From: Sphingobacterium spiritivorum ATCC 33861
GTDB lineage: Bacteria; Bacteroidota; Bacteroidia; Sphingobacteriales; Sphingobacteriaceae
Direction of reading: 5' to 3'
NCBI RefSeq assembly: GCF_000143765.1
Contig: NZ_GL379774.1
Span: forward strand, 62,001 to 126,000
DNA: 64,000 nt
The position numbers were made by a program, and so were the translations under genes. Shown piece by piece: positions 1 through 8,764 of this stretch. Every line of letters begins with the position of its first letter. Position 1 is the first letter of the stretch. Under the pieces are notes generated by a model that was given only the letters and a program-made list of their open reading frames with translations, ran no database searches and had not been told where the DNA came from.

Positions 1-2
1 TG

Positions 3-980
3 GGTGATGTCGCTATGGTTGCTTCTGTACTGAAGGAATTCTGCGTGCAATATCCCGACGTACAATTAATTATGGTCAGCAGACCTTTTTTCCGAGCTTT
101 TTTTGAGGAGATCCCCCAGATTACATTTCACCCTTTCGATCCGAAAGGTAAGCATAAAGGAATCTTGGGAATACGACAACTAAAACAAGAACTGGATCAG
201 TATCAGGCTACGGCTGTAGCAGATCTTCATTACAACCTGAGATCCCGGATACTTGGTTTTTTATTTCGGTTGTCAGGTACCCGTGTAGTTGGATTGGATA
301 AGGGACGGAAAGAAAAAAAACAACTGACAAGGACGGTTGATAAAGTATTAAAACCGCTAAGACAGACAACAGAGCGTTATGCAGATGTCTTTAGAAAGTT
401 AGGCTTTACCGTACACCTTTCTCATACAAGGATTACCCGAAAAGAGCAGCTTCCACAAATGGCCAGAGCTATGTTTGCTGATGAAGGAACTGCTAAAATC
501 GGAATTGCCCCGTTTGCACAACATCCTTACAAGGTATTTCCGTTAGCTAAGATGGGTAAAGTTATTCAAACCCTCTCAGAAAAAGGCTACGAGACTTTTA
601 TATTCGGGGGCGGCAACGAGGAGAAAAAGATAGCAGCACAATGGGAAAGTCAATTTAGAAATGTACATAATACCATAGGATTATTTACTTTAAAGGAAGA
701 ATTGGCTATTATTTCTAACCTCAATCTGATGATCAGTATGGATTCGTCGGGTATGCATATGGCATCTCTGATGGGTATCAGATGCCTGTCCATATGGGGA
801 GCAACACATCCGTTTGCAGGTTTTTTAGGTTACGGGCAAGTATTGGAGGATTGTATTCAGGTCGATCACCCCAATCGTCCGGGTTCAGTATATGGTAATA
901 AACCTTGTGACTGTGACGGCATAGAAGCAATAGATTTGGTAACACCTGAAATGGTTATTGATAAAATGGAGAATATTTGA
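3..980 (+). CDS. Glycosyltransferase family 9 (heptosyltransferase-like), 5' end cut off by the window
   Basis: GT9 enzymes transfer heptose from ADP-heptose to the lipopolysaccharide core at the cytoplasmic face of the inner membrane. The reading frame is open from base 3 and encodes GDVAMVASVLKEF; the GDVA..P/S element normally follows a short start such as MKxLxIRFSS, so the real start is a few codons upstream of the window and the ATG at 15 is internal. The C-terminal half has the family pattern IGIAPFA...KVFPLAKM, then a GGGNEE turn and the conserved SMDSSGMHMASLMG region, which is the sugar-nucleotide site. It leads a rightward run of glycosyltransferases, suggesting LPS core or outer-core assembly. 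The acceptor cannot be told from sequence. Confidence 0.85.
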   Translation, partial: GDVAMVASVLKEFCVQYPDVQLIMVSRPFFRAFFEEIPQITFHPFDPKGKHKGILGIRQLKQELDQYQATAVADLHYNLRSRILGFLFRLSGTRVVGLDKGRKEKKQLTRTVDKVLKPLRQTTERYADVFRKLGFTVHLSHTRITRKEQLPQMARAMFADEGTAKIGIAPFAQHPYKVFPLAKMGKVIQTLSEKGYETFIFGGGNEEKKIAAQWESQFRNVHNTIGLFTLKEELAIISNLNLMISMDSSGMHMASLMGIRCLSIWGATHPFAGFLGYGQVLEDCIQVDHPNRPGSVYGNKPCDCDGIEAIDLVTPEMVIDKMENI

Positions 981-1052
981 TTTAGAGTAGCAAAATTACA
1001 AATAGAGTCGTTATCAAATATTAAATTAAGAATTTCCTCAATACGTAATAAT

Positions 1053-2294
1053 ATGGAAAAAATAGGTTTTATTGTCTGTCAATATGGAAATGAAGTTAAC
1101 GGAGGAGCGGAGATTCATTGTAAAATGTTGGCTGAACGTTTAACACCTTATTATGACGTTGATGTATTAACGTCTACAATCATAAACTACAATACATTTG
1201 AACCTTATTATAAAGAGGGAAAGGAGTCAATAAATGGTGTAAATGTCTTACGTTTTAAATCCAATCCATTCGATAGATTCTATCACGAGACTATTCGACG
1301 TAAAAGTAAATTAGGTAGAAAAGTAAGAAGAATGTTATTCAGAGTTGGATTATTAGAACTCATTGCAAATGTATTCCCAAAATGGAATATTAGCGTCAAA
1401 AGTGAAGAAGAAGTTTTGAAATCGCATGGTTTTTATTCTTCAGAACTTCTAACATATCTGAGTACAAATATTAATTCATATAAAAAATTAATTCTACTCT
1501 CATACCCTTACCCTAACACATATTTCACTAATAAAATTTATTCCAATAAATGTATATTAATCCCTACGGCTCATAATGAAGGGGACTTATTCAGATCTTT
1601 GCAAACTCATTTATTCACAACTGTCAATCATATAGCATTTAATACAGAAGCAGAAAAAAAACTATGTACAAAAGTTTTTGGTAAACGCATGTCTGACAAC
1701 AGTATTGTAGCAGTGGGGGTAGATATTGCAAAACCAGAAACAAAAGCGCATATTTACAAAAAGTTTAATCTGCCAGATGAATATATCTTGTATTTTGGAA
1801 GAATTGCTCCCGAAAAAATAGGAAATTTAATCAACTGGTTTATTGATTTTAAAAAGAGTAACAAAAATAACATTAAATTGGTTTTAACAGGTAGGTTATT
1901 CATGAAAAAACATGAACATCCTGATATTATATATACAGATTTTGTGCAAGAATCTGAAAAAACAGCATTAATCGAGAATGCTAGGCTAATTGTAAATCCA
2001 TCTTCAAAAGAAAGTTTATCCCTCTTATTACTGGAAACAATGCAACTGGGGAAAATTTCATTAGTAAATGGGAAAAGTGATGTAATGAAACAACATTGTA
2101 TAGACAGCAATTTTGCTTGTCAATATTATCTTTCCAAATCAGATTTTTTAGAAAGATTAAACAATATTTTGAAGAATACACAAGACACAGAATTAATCTC
2201 AGAAAAATCCAGAAAGTATGTAGAAGAAAACTATAGCTGGGATGTAATAATTAACAAATTGAGAATTCTTATAGATTCAAAAACAAATAAATAA
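1053..2294 (+). CDS. Glycosyltransferase family 4 (GT-B fold)
   Basis: This is a retaining GT-B glycosyltransferase of 413 residues, expected to move a sugar from a nucleotide donor onto a surface glycan precursor in the cytoplasm. The N-terminal half shows the NGGAEIHCKMLAERL acceptor-domain helix, where NGGAE is typical of GT4. The C-terminal half begins LYFGRIAPEKIG and carries the donor-site EX7E motif as ESLSLLLLE. The ATG at 1053 is supported by the first beta strand (EKIGFIVCQYG) following directly. It lies 72 bases after the heptosyltransferase and 21 bases before the next gene, so it probably belongs to the same operon. The coding sequence is visibly A/T-rich compared with the genes downstream of 10.5 kb, which suggests acquisition. 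Donor and acceptor are unknown. Confidence 0.85.
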   Translation: MEKIGFIVCQYGNEVNGGAEIHCKMLAERLTPYYDVDVLTSTIINYNTFEPYYKEGKESINGVNVLRFKSNPFDRFYHETIRRKSKLGRKVRRMLFRVGLLELIANVFPKWNISVKSEEEVLKSHGFYSSELLTYLSTNINSYKKLILLSYPYPNTYFTNKIYSNKCILIPTAHNEGDLFRSLQTHLFTTVNHIAFNTEAEKKLCTKVFGKRMSDNSIVAVGVDIAKPETKAHIYKKFNLPDEYILYFGRIAPEKIGNLINWFIDFKKSNKNNIKLVLTGRLFMKKHEHPDIIYTDFVQESEKTALIENARLIVNPSSKESLSLLLLETMQLGKISLVNGKSDVMKQHCIDSNFACQYYLSKSDFLERLNNILKNTQDTELISEKSRKYVEENYSWDVIINKLRILIDSKTNK

Positions 2295-2315
2295 CTTTGG
2301 CTTATATTGAGCTAC

Positions 2316-3131
2316 ATGACAAATAAAACAAAAATATCTCTTCTTATTTCAACATATAACTGGCCTGAAGCCTTACATCTATGTTTGGAAAGTATTCTTT
2401 TACAAACGATACTTCCGGATGAGATTGTTATAGCAGATGATGGTTCGCGAGAGGAAACACGAGAGGAAATTGAAAAATTTCGTCTAAGAACTAATATTTC
2501 TATTCAACATATTTGGCATGAAGACAATGGTTTTCAACTCTCACAGATACGAAATAAAGCTATTTCCCAAGTATCAAACCCATATATAATTCAAATAGAT
2601 GGTGATGTAATTTTACATTCTTGCTTTATTCAAGATCATTTAATAATTTCTGAACAAAATGCTTTTATAACAGGTAGCAGAGTGAATTTAGATGAAAATT
2701 TTTCAAAAAAAATGTTATTGCGCGGAGTATTACCTGATCTCCATACATTAAGATATAAAAGTAAGAACATTCTTAATAGTTTACATATCCCTTTTTTAGC
2801 AAAGATTTTCGCAGATAAGTATAAAGTAAATGGTCGATATAGAGATTTTACCAGAGGCTGCAATATGGCTTATTGGAAAGATGATATTATTAAAGTAAAT
2901 GGGTATAATGAATCTATGCATGGATGGGGTAGTGAAGATAAAGAACTTGTTGCTAGGTTGAGGAATTTGGGTCTAAAAAAGAGATTTTTAAAATTTTCCG
3001 GCATTGTGTATCATATATGGCATCCTTTTGCTTCACGGGAAAAAGAGATAGTAAATGATAGTATTTATAAATCTACCGTTTCTCAAAATAAGACCTTTAC
3101 GGAGAATGGGATTAACAAGTATTTGAAATAA
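2316..3131 (+). CDS. Glycosyltransferase family 2 with GT7C-like C-terminal domain
   Basis: This is a GT-A fold inverting glycosyltransferase of 271 residues when started at the ATG at 2316; a TTG at 2307 is also in frame but the ATG sits closer to the first strand (KISLLISTYNWPEAL). Visible motifs are the nucleotide-binding IADDGS, the metal-binding region QIDGDVI, and a C-terminal TRGCNMAYWKDD...GWGSEDKEL segment. That last segment resembles the galactosyltransferase C-terminal domain (Glyco_transf_7C), where the W-G-x-E-D residues form the catalytic site. Its stop overlaps the next start by one base (TAATG), so the two are translationally coupled. The next gene is its paralogue. The sugar transferred is not known. 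Confidence 0.85.
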   Translation: MTNKTKISLLISTYNWPEALHLCLESILLQTILPDEIVIADDGSREETREEIEKFRLRTNISIQHIWHEDNGFQLSQIRNKAISQVSNPYIIQIDGDVILHSCFIQDHLIISEQNAFITGSRVNLDENFSKKMLLRGVLPDLHTLRYKSKNILNSLHIPFLAKIFADKYKVNGRYRDFTRGCNMAYWKDDIIKVNGYNESMHGWGSEDKELVARLRNLGLKKRFLKFSGIVYHIWHPFASREKEIVNDSIYKSTVSQNKTFTENGINKYLK

Positions 3132-3940
3132 TGTTAGCATCTGTTATCATCAGCACCTATAACTCTCCTGAATGGCTAAAGAAAGTATTAATAGGGTATT
3201 CAATTCAGACATATAAAGATTTTGAAGTTATTATCGCAGACGATGGCTCAGATAATAGCACAAAAGTTATAATTGAGGAATTTAAAAATATATTTACATC
3301 ACTGATTCATGTATGGCATGAAGATAATGGATTTAGAAAGTGTGAAATTTTAAACAAAGCAATTGTTGCATCTTCAAGTCCATACTTAATCTTTACTGAT
3401 GGAGACTGTATTCCAAGGAAAGATTTCGTAGAAACGCATATTAGCAACCGTAAAAGAAAGCACTTTTTATCCGGAGGATATTTCAAGCTTCCTCTTAGCA
3501 TTTCGCAGGATATTACTCCTTATGATATCCAAACTCAAAACTGTTTTGATTTAAAATGGTTAAGAAAGAAAAAACTACCTTATTCATTTAAGAATCAAAA
3601 GTTATCAACTTATAAGGGTTTCTTAAGAATCTTGAATGCCTTGACTACCACCAAACCAACCTGGAATGGTCACAATGCTTCTGGATGGAAAGAAGATATA
3701 TTAGCAATTAACGGGTTTGACGAAAGAATGAAGTATGGTGGTGAGGATAGAGAAATGGGGGAAAGGCTTTTAAACAATTCTATTCTACCAATTCAAATAC
3801 GCTATAAGGCGATATGCATTCACTTAGATCATGCAAGGGGCTATGTAAATAAAAGAGATTGGGAACTTAACAATGCTATTAGACGCCAAACAAAGAAAAA
3901 TAAATCAATCTGGACAATCCATGGTATCGATAAAGTATAA
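3131..3940 (+). CDS. Glycosyltransferase family 2 with GT7C-like C-terminal domain (paralogue of previous gene)
   Basis: This 269-residue GT-A enzyme matches the preceding gene along its length: ASVIISTYNSPEWL against SLLISTYNWPEAL, IADDGSDNST against IADDGSREET, HVWHEDNGF against HIWHEDNGF, and an acidic catalytic stretch GGEDREMGERL against GWGSEDKELVARL. The DGDC metal site lies near residue 94. The pair therefore arose by tandem duplication and may add successive, related sugars. The start overlaps the upstream stop by one base. It is the last rightward gene of this cluster; a hairpin follows at 3960-3980 before the converging leftward glycosyltransferases. Linkage specificity cannot be read from sequence. 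Confidence 0.85.
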   Translation: MLASVIISTYNSPEWLKKVLIGYSIQTYKDFEVIIADDGSDNSTKVIIEEFKNIFTSLIHVWHEDNGFRKCEILNKAIVASSSPYLIFTDGDCIPRKDFVETHISNRKRKHFLSGGYFKLPLSISQDITPYDIQTQNCFDLKWLRKKKLPYSFKNQKLSTYKGFLRILNALTTTKPTWNGHNASGWKEDILAINGFDERMKYGGEDREMGERLLNNSILPIQIRYKAICIHLDHARGYVNKRDWELNNAIRRQTKKNKSIWTIHGIDKV

Positions 3941-3959
3941 AACTGCTAATTAGAAAATT

Positions 3960-3980
3960 CTGATCTTTGTGAAAGATCAG
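3960..3980. terminator. Hairpin between converging glycosyltransferase operons
   Basis: A perfect 9-base stem (CTGATCTTT / AAAGATCAG) with a GTG loop lies in the 79-base gap between two converging operons. A weaker outer pair, CTGCTAA at 3943-3949 with TTAGCAG at 4007-4013, could extend it. No long T tract follows on the plus strand, so its strength as a terminator is uncertain; position is the main argument. Confidence 0.5.
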
Positions 3981-4019
3981 GACGACAAAAAAAACTATTA
4001 TATTTTAGCAGACAGAAAG

Positions 4020-5174
4020 TTATTTGAGAAAAATATTATTTAAAATTTTTATTTCCTGAGTCTCATTATGATTTTCCTCAAAATATAATCTTGCCTGTTC
4101 ACTAATTTTAGCATAAAAACTCTGATCTGATAAAAGTTGTTTTATATAATTCGCAAAACCTTCAGGATCATCAGTTATCAAACATCCATTCTGCGATTTA
4201 TTCACTAATCCATCAACACCTCTTTTAGTCGTCACCACTGGTAATCCATAAGATAAGGATTCCAGGACTTTGATTTTAACACCTGTTCCCGTTATCATAG
4301 GACAAATACAGATTTTACTAAATTTGTATATTTCATCTAAGTTTTCCACCACTCCCAGCTTGATAATATTTGGGGTATCATCAATAGCCGAACAGATTTT
4401 CCCAACAACATAGAGCTTAACATTATTTAAGAGAGGAAAAACAAACTTTAAAAACCATTTAATACTTTTGATATTATGTCGATTATCACTTGCGACATAC
4501 AAAATATCATATTCAATACTTCTATCAGGCTCCAATCTTTTCGATGGGAATGAAACGGGTATAAGAGTAACGTTACTATTTGTAAACTGTTCAAAAATAT
4601 ACCTTTCTTCTACTGAATAAGTCCAGATCTCATCGTACTTACTTAGTGTATCTATCTCTTCCTGAAAAATTTCACCAACCTTCATATATCCCTCTTTTTC
4701 ATTTTCTGTCTTATATTGAAGAGTCATAAAATCATGAGTGTCGACTATTTTATAAGCGTTTTCAGCATAATCAATAATATTTCCCCAAGTCGAATAACTA
4801 ATTAAAATAATATCATATCTATTTTGTTGAATGATTTCTTTGAATTTACTTTTCAAATAAGGAGTTGAATTATCCAACACTCCTTTATCGCAAATCCCTT
4901 TCAATTTTCTGGGTATTTTATCTTCAAAAAGATATTTCCAGAGATTTTGCTTTGACATTCTCAGTTCCAAAACATGCAAGATTATGTCTGGATAGGTAAA
5001 TTTGAATTTATCTATACTTATACTGTCCCAATATAATGTAGATACAAAATGAACCTCCAATACTTGACTATTTGATTGAAAGTATTGTAACATTTGATTA
5101 CATCTTGTCAAATTCCCCCCTTTACCATTCATGGGATTATCTGGCATAAAATACAAAACCCTTTTCTTTGACAT
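4020..5174 (-). CDS. Glycosyltransferase family 4 (group 1)
   Basis: This is a GT-B enzyme of 384 residues from the start at 5174 (MSKKRVLYFMPDNPMNGKGG). A longer frame reaches 5252 but would overlap the upstream gene and add a Cys-rich, non-homologous leader, so the shorter form is chosen. The C-terminal donor domain includes ILYVASDNRHN, then the loop GTGVKIKVLESLSYGLPVVTT, which is the usual GT4 donor-site signature. It is the third gene of a leftward operon (7477 to 4020), 23 bases after its neighbour. A role in building a surface polysaccharide or LPS outer core is inferred from context only. Confidence 0.8.
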   Translation of the reverse strand: MSKKRVLYFMPDNPMNGKGGNLTRCNQMLQYFQSNSQVLEVHFVSTLYWDSISIDKFKFTYPDIILHVLELRMSKQNLWKYLFEDKIPRKLKGICDKGVLDNSTPYLKSKFKEIIQQNRYDIILISYSTWGNIIDYAENAYKIVDTHDFMTLQYKTENEKEGYMKVGEIFQEEIDTLSKYDEIWTYSVEERYIFEQFTNSNVTLIPVSFPSKRLEPDRSIEYDILYVASDNRHNIKSIKWFLKFVFPLLNNVKLYVVGKICSAIDDTPNIIKLGVVENLDEIYKFSKICICPMITGTGVKIKVLESLSYGLPVVTTKRGVDGLVNKSQNGCLITDDPEGFANYIKQLLSDQSFYAKISEQARLYFEENHNETQEIKILNNIFLK

Positions 5175-5197
5175 ATTTTTCACTGAGCAAACTAGAC

Positions 5198-6442
5198 TTA
5201 CTTTACAACAATATCTGAAATCAAATTCTTCCAGGCATCCAAGACATGACAAGGACTATATCTCTTCATAGCTAGATGTGCCTGAAATCCCATTTCTTTT
5301 CTTAACGCTCTATTTTGCATAAGTTCTTCAAGATGCTTTTGCATTTCACTTTCATCCTTTGCTAAAAAGCCAGTTACCCCATGTTCGATAAGCTCATTCA
5401 CGCCAGAACAACTTTGAAATCCTAAGCAAGGTAACCCTGCAGACATAGCTTCCCCTAAGGCAAGTCCAAAACCTTCATATTTACTTGGGAATATAAAAAT
5501 ATCTCCTTCTTTTATCTTTTCTAATGGATTCTCCGTAAAACCTCTCAAAAAAACCCGATTATTCAAACGATACGAACTAATCATTTGCATAAGCATATTA
5601 TGATCATGACCTATGCCCCAAAACTCCAGTTCCCATTCAGGAAATCCTGAACCGATTTTATTAAAAATCTTTATAGCTATACTTTGTTGTTTACAATCAT
5701 CATCTAATCTTCCTATGTGAATGACACGATATTTTCCTTTAGTTTTTAGATGGTTTACTACATCACTTTCTGTCGTCTGAGGAACCGGGTTAGGAATAAC
5801 GTATTGTCCACCATTAAATGTTGATGGGAGAAAGTTACAGTAACTTTTAAATAGTACCTGAATACCAGAGAGATTTTTGAAAGATTCTTCAAGAAGTTGC
5901 ATTTCAAAGTCACTTCTTCTTCCAAATATATTTCTATAATCATAATCCGGTCTTCCATTTACAGAATTTACAATAGGAATATTAATTTTATTATTATAAG
6001 TAACCTCTAATAAAGAACTGATGGACATGGTAACTATTACATCGGGAGATAATTCATTTATATATGCATTCCAAAGTTCAGCACGTTTAGAAAGATTAAA
6101 TTTATATATTCCAGCATCACCACCTAGATCCTTGCGAAGTACATTATTATAAATTTTAGCAGATTTCTTTTTGATTTTTGATATAAGCCATATAATTGGA
6201 TTACGCCCCTTATAATTATATAATGATTTCAACTCTTTCTGAATCACACGAGGGTTGTAGATATTTACCACCTCAATATTTCTATCGATTTCGAAGACAG
6301 GCTTTCCGATAATATCCTGATTAGTAGCTATAGTTACTTGGTGTCCCTGTTTTGCAAATCCATTTGCCAAAAAAGAACAGATTTTTTCAGTTCCACCCGA
6401 TCCGTTTAAGAAGTGTAAATGTTGTATAAATAAAATTTTCAT
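5198..6442 (-). CDS. Glycosyltransferase family 4
   Basis: This 414-residue GT-B enzyme has the N-terminal acceptor-domain signature LNGSGGTEKICSFLANGF and the C-terminal donor-domain features RVIHIGRLDDDCKQQ and PSKYEGFGLALGEAMSAGLPCLGF, which contains the EX7E pair (E-GFGLALG-E). That combination is typical of enzymes adding hexoses or N-acetylhexosamines to glycans. The start at 6442 places the first strand (KILFIQHLHF) at residue 2. It begins three bases after the stop of the upstream GT2 gene, so the two are co-transcribed. The acceptor is unknown. Confidence 0.85.
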   Translation of the reverse strand: MKILFIQHLHFLNGSGGTEKICSFLANGFAKQGHQVTIATNQDIIGKPVFEIDRNIEVVNIYNPRVIQKELKSLYNYKGRNPIIWLISKIKKKSAKIYNNVLRKDLGGDAGIYKFNLSKRAELWNAYINELSPDVIVTMSISSLLEVTYNNKINIPIVNSVNGRPDYDYRNIFGRRSDFEMQLLEESFKNLSGIQVLFKSYCNFLPSTFNGGQYVIPNPVPQTTESDVVNHLKTKGKYRVIHIGRLDDDCKQQSIAIKIFNKIGSGFPEWELEFWGIGHDHNMLMQMISSYRLNNRVFLRGFTENPLEKIKEGDIFIFPSKYEGFGLALGEAMSAGLPCLGFQSCSGVNELIEHGVTGFLAKDESEMQKHLEELMQNRALRKEMGFQAHLAMKRYSPCHVLDAWKNLISDIVVK

Positions 6443-6445
6443 ACC

Positions 6446-7477
6446 TCAATATTTTGCACGAATATTCTCTCTCCACCCTCTTCTTAAATTTGAAAAAGGG
6501 ATTAGTTTCACCAGAAAAAGTAATATCTTTCTTTTGGCTGCGCGCTGTTTTAAGTACCTTTTATAAAAATTATCAAAATCAGAATAGCTCTCAGCTCTTA
6601 AAAAATACAAAAACGGTTTGCTAAGCAAATCTCTATTTTCATTGGATAAATATGGATCAACATATTTACTCATAAATTCCTTTATTAAATCAAATAAATA
6701 TTTCTTTTGTTCTTCATCAAGGGTTAATCTTAAATATCTTATTTCGAAGGGTTCATGCTCTACGAATAATGCCAAATGAAAGCTATGAGAGTAAAAAAGA
6801 TCGTTCTTTTCGTAAAACTTGGATAATATAGAAAACCAACTCGGTATTTGATGGAGTACCTTCCAGCTATTTTCATTAATCTTTACATGGTTTTGACTGC
6901 TGTGTTTACGATAATGATAATTACCCTGCAAATTCACTCCTACAGCTGTAGTCAATGCCAGTAACTGATGAGAAAACAATCCATCTTCGCATGGCTGAAT
7001 ATGCTCTGGAAATCTTATTTCCGGATGATCAACTAAAAAACTCCTTTTCAGAAATTGTGCACAGGTTGGTAAAGCTGTTACATTTGGCAACCGCTTACAA
7101 TACTCTTCTCCGACTATTGTAATATTATTGGAGTCTTTCTCTGCTGCTTCAAAAGAACTTTTAATAAAATCTGAATCCAAAGTATCATCAGAGTCCATAA
7201 AAAATACATATTTTCCTTTTGCAAGAAGCAAACCATTATTACGGGCTATAGATACTCCTGAATTTTCCTGATTTATAAATTGAATACGCTTGTCTTTGCT
7301 TAGATATTCCTGACAGATCAATGCAGATCTATCTGTACTCCCATCATTTATTAATATCAACTCAAATTCCTGAAAACTTTGGTTCAGTACACTTTGAATA
7401 GTTTCGTCTAAAAACTCATCGACATTATAAATCGGTATAATTATGGAAACAAGAGTATGATTTGAAGTGTTGACCAT
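6446..7477 (-). CDS. Glycosyltransferase family 2 (GT-A fold)
   Basis: The first gene of the leftward glycosyltransferase operon encodes 343 residues. The first 110 residues hold the classic GT2 pattern: VSIIIPIYNVDEFLDETIQSVL, LINDGSTDRS, the NSGVSIARNNGL loop and the metal-binding MDSDDTL. The remaining 230 residues form a less conserved helical part that includes a CEDGLFSHQ segment, probably part of the catalytic site. A basic C-terminal end (RRGWRENIRAKY) could associate with the membrane. A Bacteroidota -7 element lies on the minus strand at 7500-7507. The substrate is unknown. Confidence 0.85.
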   Translation of the reverse strand: MVNTSNHTLVSIIIPIYNVDEFLDETIQSVLNQSFQEFELILINDGSTDRSALICQEYLSKDKRIQFINQENSGVSIARNNGLLLAKGKYVFFMDSDDTLDSDFIKSSFEAAEKDSNNITIVGEEYCKRLPNVTALPTCAQFLKRSFLVDHPEIRFPEHIQPCEDGLFSHQLLALTTAVGVNLQGNYHYRKHSSQNHVKINENSWKVLHQIPSWFSILSKFYEKNDLFYSHSFHLALFVEHEPFEIRYLRLTLDEEQKKYLFDLIKEFMSKYVDPYLSNENRDLLSKPFLYFLRAESYSDFDNFYKRYLKQRAAKRKILLFLVKLIPFSNLRRGWRENIRAKY

Positions 7478-7499
7478 TCACAAATGTTTAAGATTACAC

Positions 7500-7507
7500 C
7501 AAAAATA
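7500..7507 (-). promoter_or_regulatory. Predicted promoter -7 element of the leftward glycosyltransferase operon
   Basis: The minus strand reads TATTTTTG, an exact match to the Bacteroidota -7 consensus TAnnTTTG, 22 bases upstream of the ATG at 7477. A clear -33 TTTG at the usual spacing was not seen, so this is tentative. Confidence 0.45.
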
Positions 7508-7531
7508 CAAACTTAAAACCTTAAACAGGAT

Positions 7532-8764
7532 CTATTTTAAAGCACTTTCCAGTTTCTGTTTATTAAGTTTGAACTCCCGATACTTAAATTCACCGGACTT
7601 AAATCCTATTACAGCACCAAAATCAATGGCCTCATCATCACTTTTCATCGGAAATATAGCTGAACGGTATACATTCTTTTCTACCATGGGTTTAGCTAGA
7701 ACAACAAAATTAATTCCGTCTTTAGAATAAGCCAGATATAAGGCGTCAGCAGTATATTTTTTAACATTCCCCACTGCCAGACATAAGAAGTAATACCCAT
7801 CTACATAAGCAGCCTGAATATGCCACGGAGCATAATTTTCATCTACTTTTTTCCAGGGCATATTCACAAAATTCACTATCTTACTTTGCTTAAACAGACT
7901 AAAATTAAGGCCATCATTAGAAGTCCTTTGGACAATATAAGAAAGCTCTTTACCTTTAAAATTCTTATTTCCAGTATTTAACTCCACTTCATAGCTCATG
8001 AATCTGCTTCCATTATGAATCATTGTTGGTGATAATAAATGATTGTTCTGTGGCGAATATGGAGCATTGCTAGTATAGGCAATTTCCAGAGGAGTCCAGC
8101 GAATACCATCTACAGAAGTCTGTTGCACAATTGTTCTGTGTGCATTCGTTTTTAATTTATCTGTGTTATTTTTACTTTTTACACATTTATTTTTAAAAGT
8201 CTGTGCTGTTATAAAGCTTCCTCTGTAATACAGATAGAATTTATTATTGACATATACCCAGTCTACATCAGACCAGAATCCCTGTCTTGGATCTTGTTTA
8301 TTTTCCAGGAAACTTTCTCTTGCCGAAGGTGTACGCATTAAAGGGCTTATAATTCCCAACGGACTGACCCAGTTTAATCCGTCATTGGAAACTACAACAG
8401 TAGGGTTCTCATATCGCTTGGATTCCTGAGTAGTACCCACGTACCCGAAGTAAGGCGTAAATACCATCCAGTACTTATACCCGTTAAAGCCATTCGGAAA
8501 GTATTGTACGTCCGGATGACAGTAACTGTGATTGGTTCCCGATATATCTTTGAAAAATGCGGATTCAAAACTTCCTGCATAATTCCCATTTGCCGTAACC
8601 TGTATGTTAATCTTTCCGATATCCAGCAGAAAGTCAGGGGTATCTACTTTTGGAATAATAGCCTGTAGTGGAGGTACATCCTCCGCATAAAATGAGTCTT
8701 CAGATTTAGTACATGCAAAAAACAATGCACAACACAACAGGGCCAAGAAATTATTTCTCCACAT
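7532..8764 (-). CDS. Lipoprotein with beta-propeller, glycoside-hydrolase-like fold (GH43/GH32 type)
   Basis: The 410-residue product starts with a short hydrophobic leader ending LFFAC at Cys18, so it is probably a lipoprotein. The body repeats blade-like units with patterns such as YWMVFTPYFGYVG, VSNDGLNWVSP, FYLYYRGSFI, QTSVDGIRWTPLEIAYTS and YLAYSKDGINFV. Recurrent S-x-DG-x-x-W/F turns of this kind are characteristic of five-bladed propellers in the GH43/GH32/GH68/GH117 superfamily and related DUF families. The usual catalytic acids could not be assigned, so hydrolase activity is not shown. It sits just upstream of the leftward glycosyltransferase operon and could trim or recognise the same surface glycan; this is inference. 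Confidence 0.65.
   Translation of the reverse strand: MWRNNFLALLCCALFFACTKSEDSFYAEDVPPLQAIIPKVDTPDFLLDIGKINIQVTANGNYAGSFESAFFKDISGTNHSYCHPDVQYFPNGFNGYKYWMVFTPYFGYVGTTQESKRYENPTVVVSNDGLNWVSPLGIISPLMRTPSARESFLENKQDPRQGFWSDVDWVYVNNKFYLYYRGSFITAQTFKNKCVKSKNNTDKLKTNAHRTIVQQTSVDGIRWTPLEIAYTSNAPYSPQNNHLLSPTMIHNGSRFMSYEVELNTGNKNFKGKELSYIVQRTSNDGLNFSLFKQSKIVNFVNMPWKKVDENYAPWHIQAAYVDGYYFLCLAVGNVKKYTADALYLAYSKDGINFVVLAKPMVEKNVYRSAIFPMKSDDEAIDFGAVIGFKSGEFKYREFKLNKQKLESALK

Noticed and set aside
1754..2110. Open frame of 118 codons on the minus strand
   Set aside because: It is a mirror of the AT-rich glycosyltransferase coding sequence. The Ser/Phe-rich translation has no family features.
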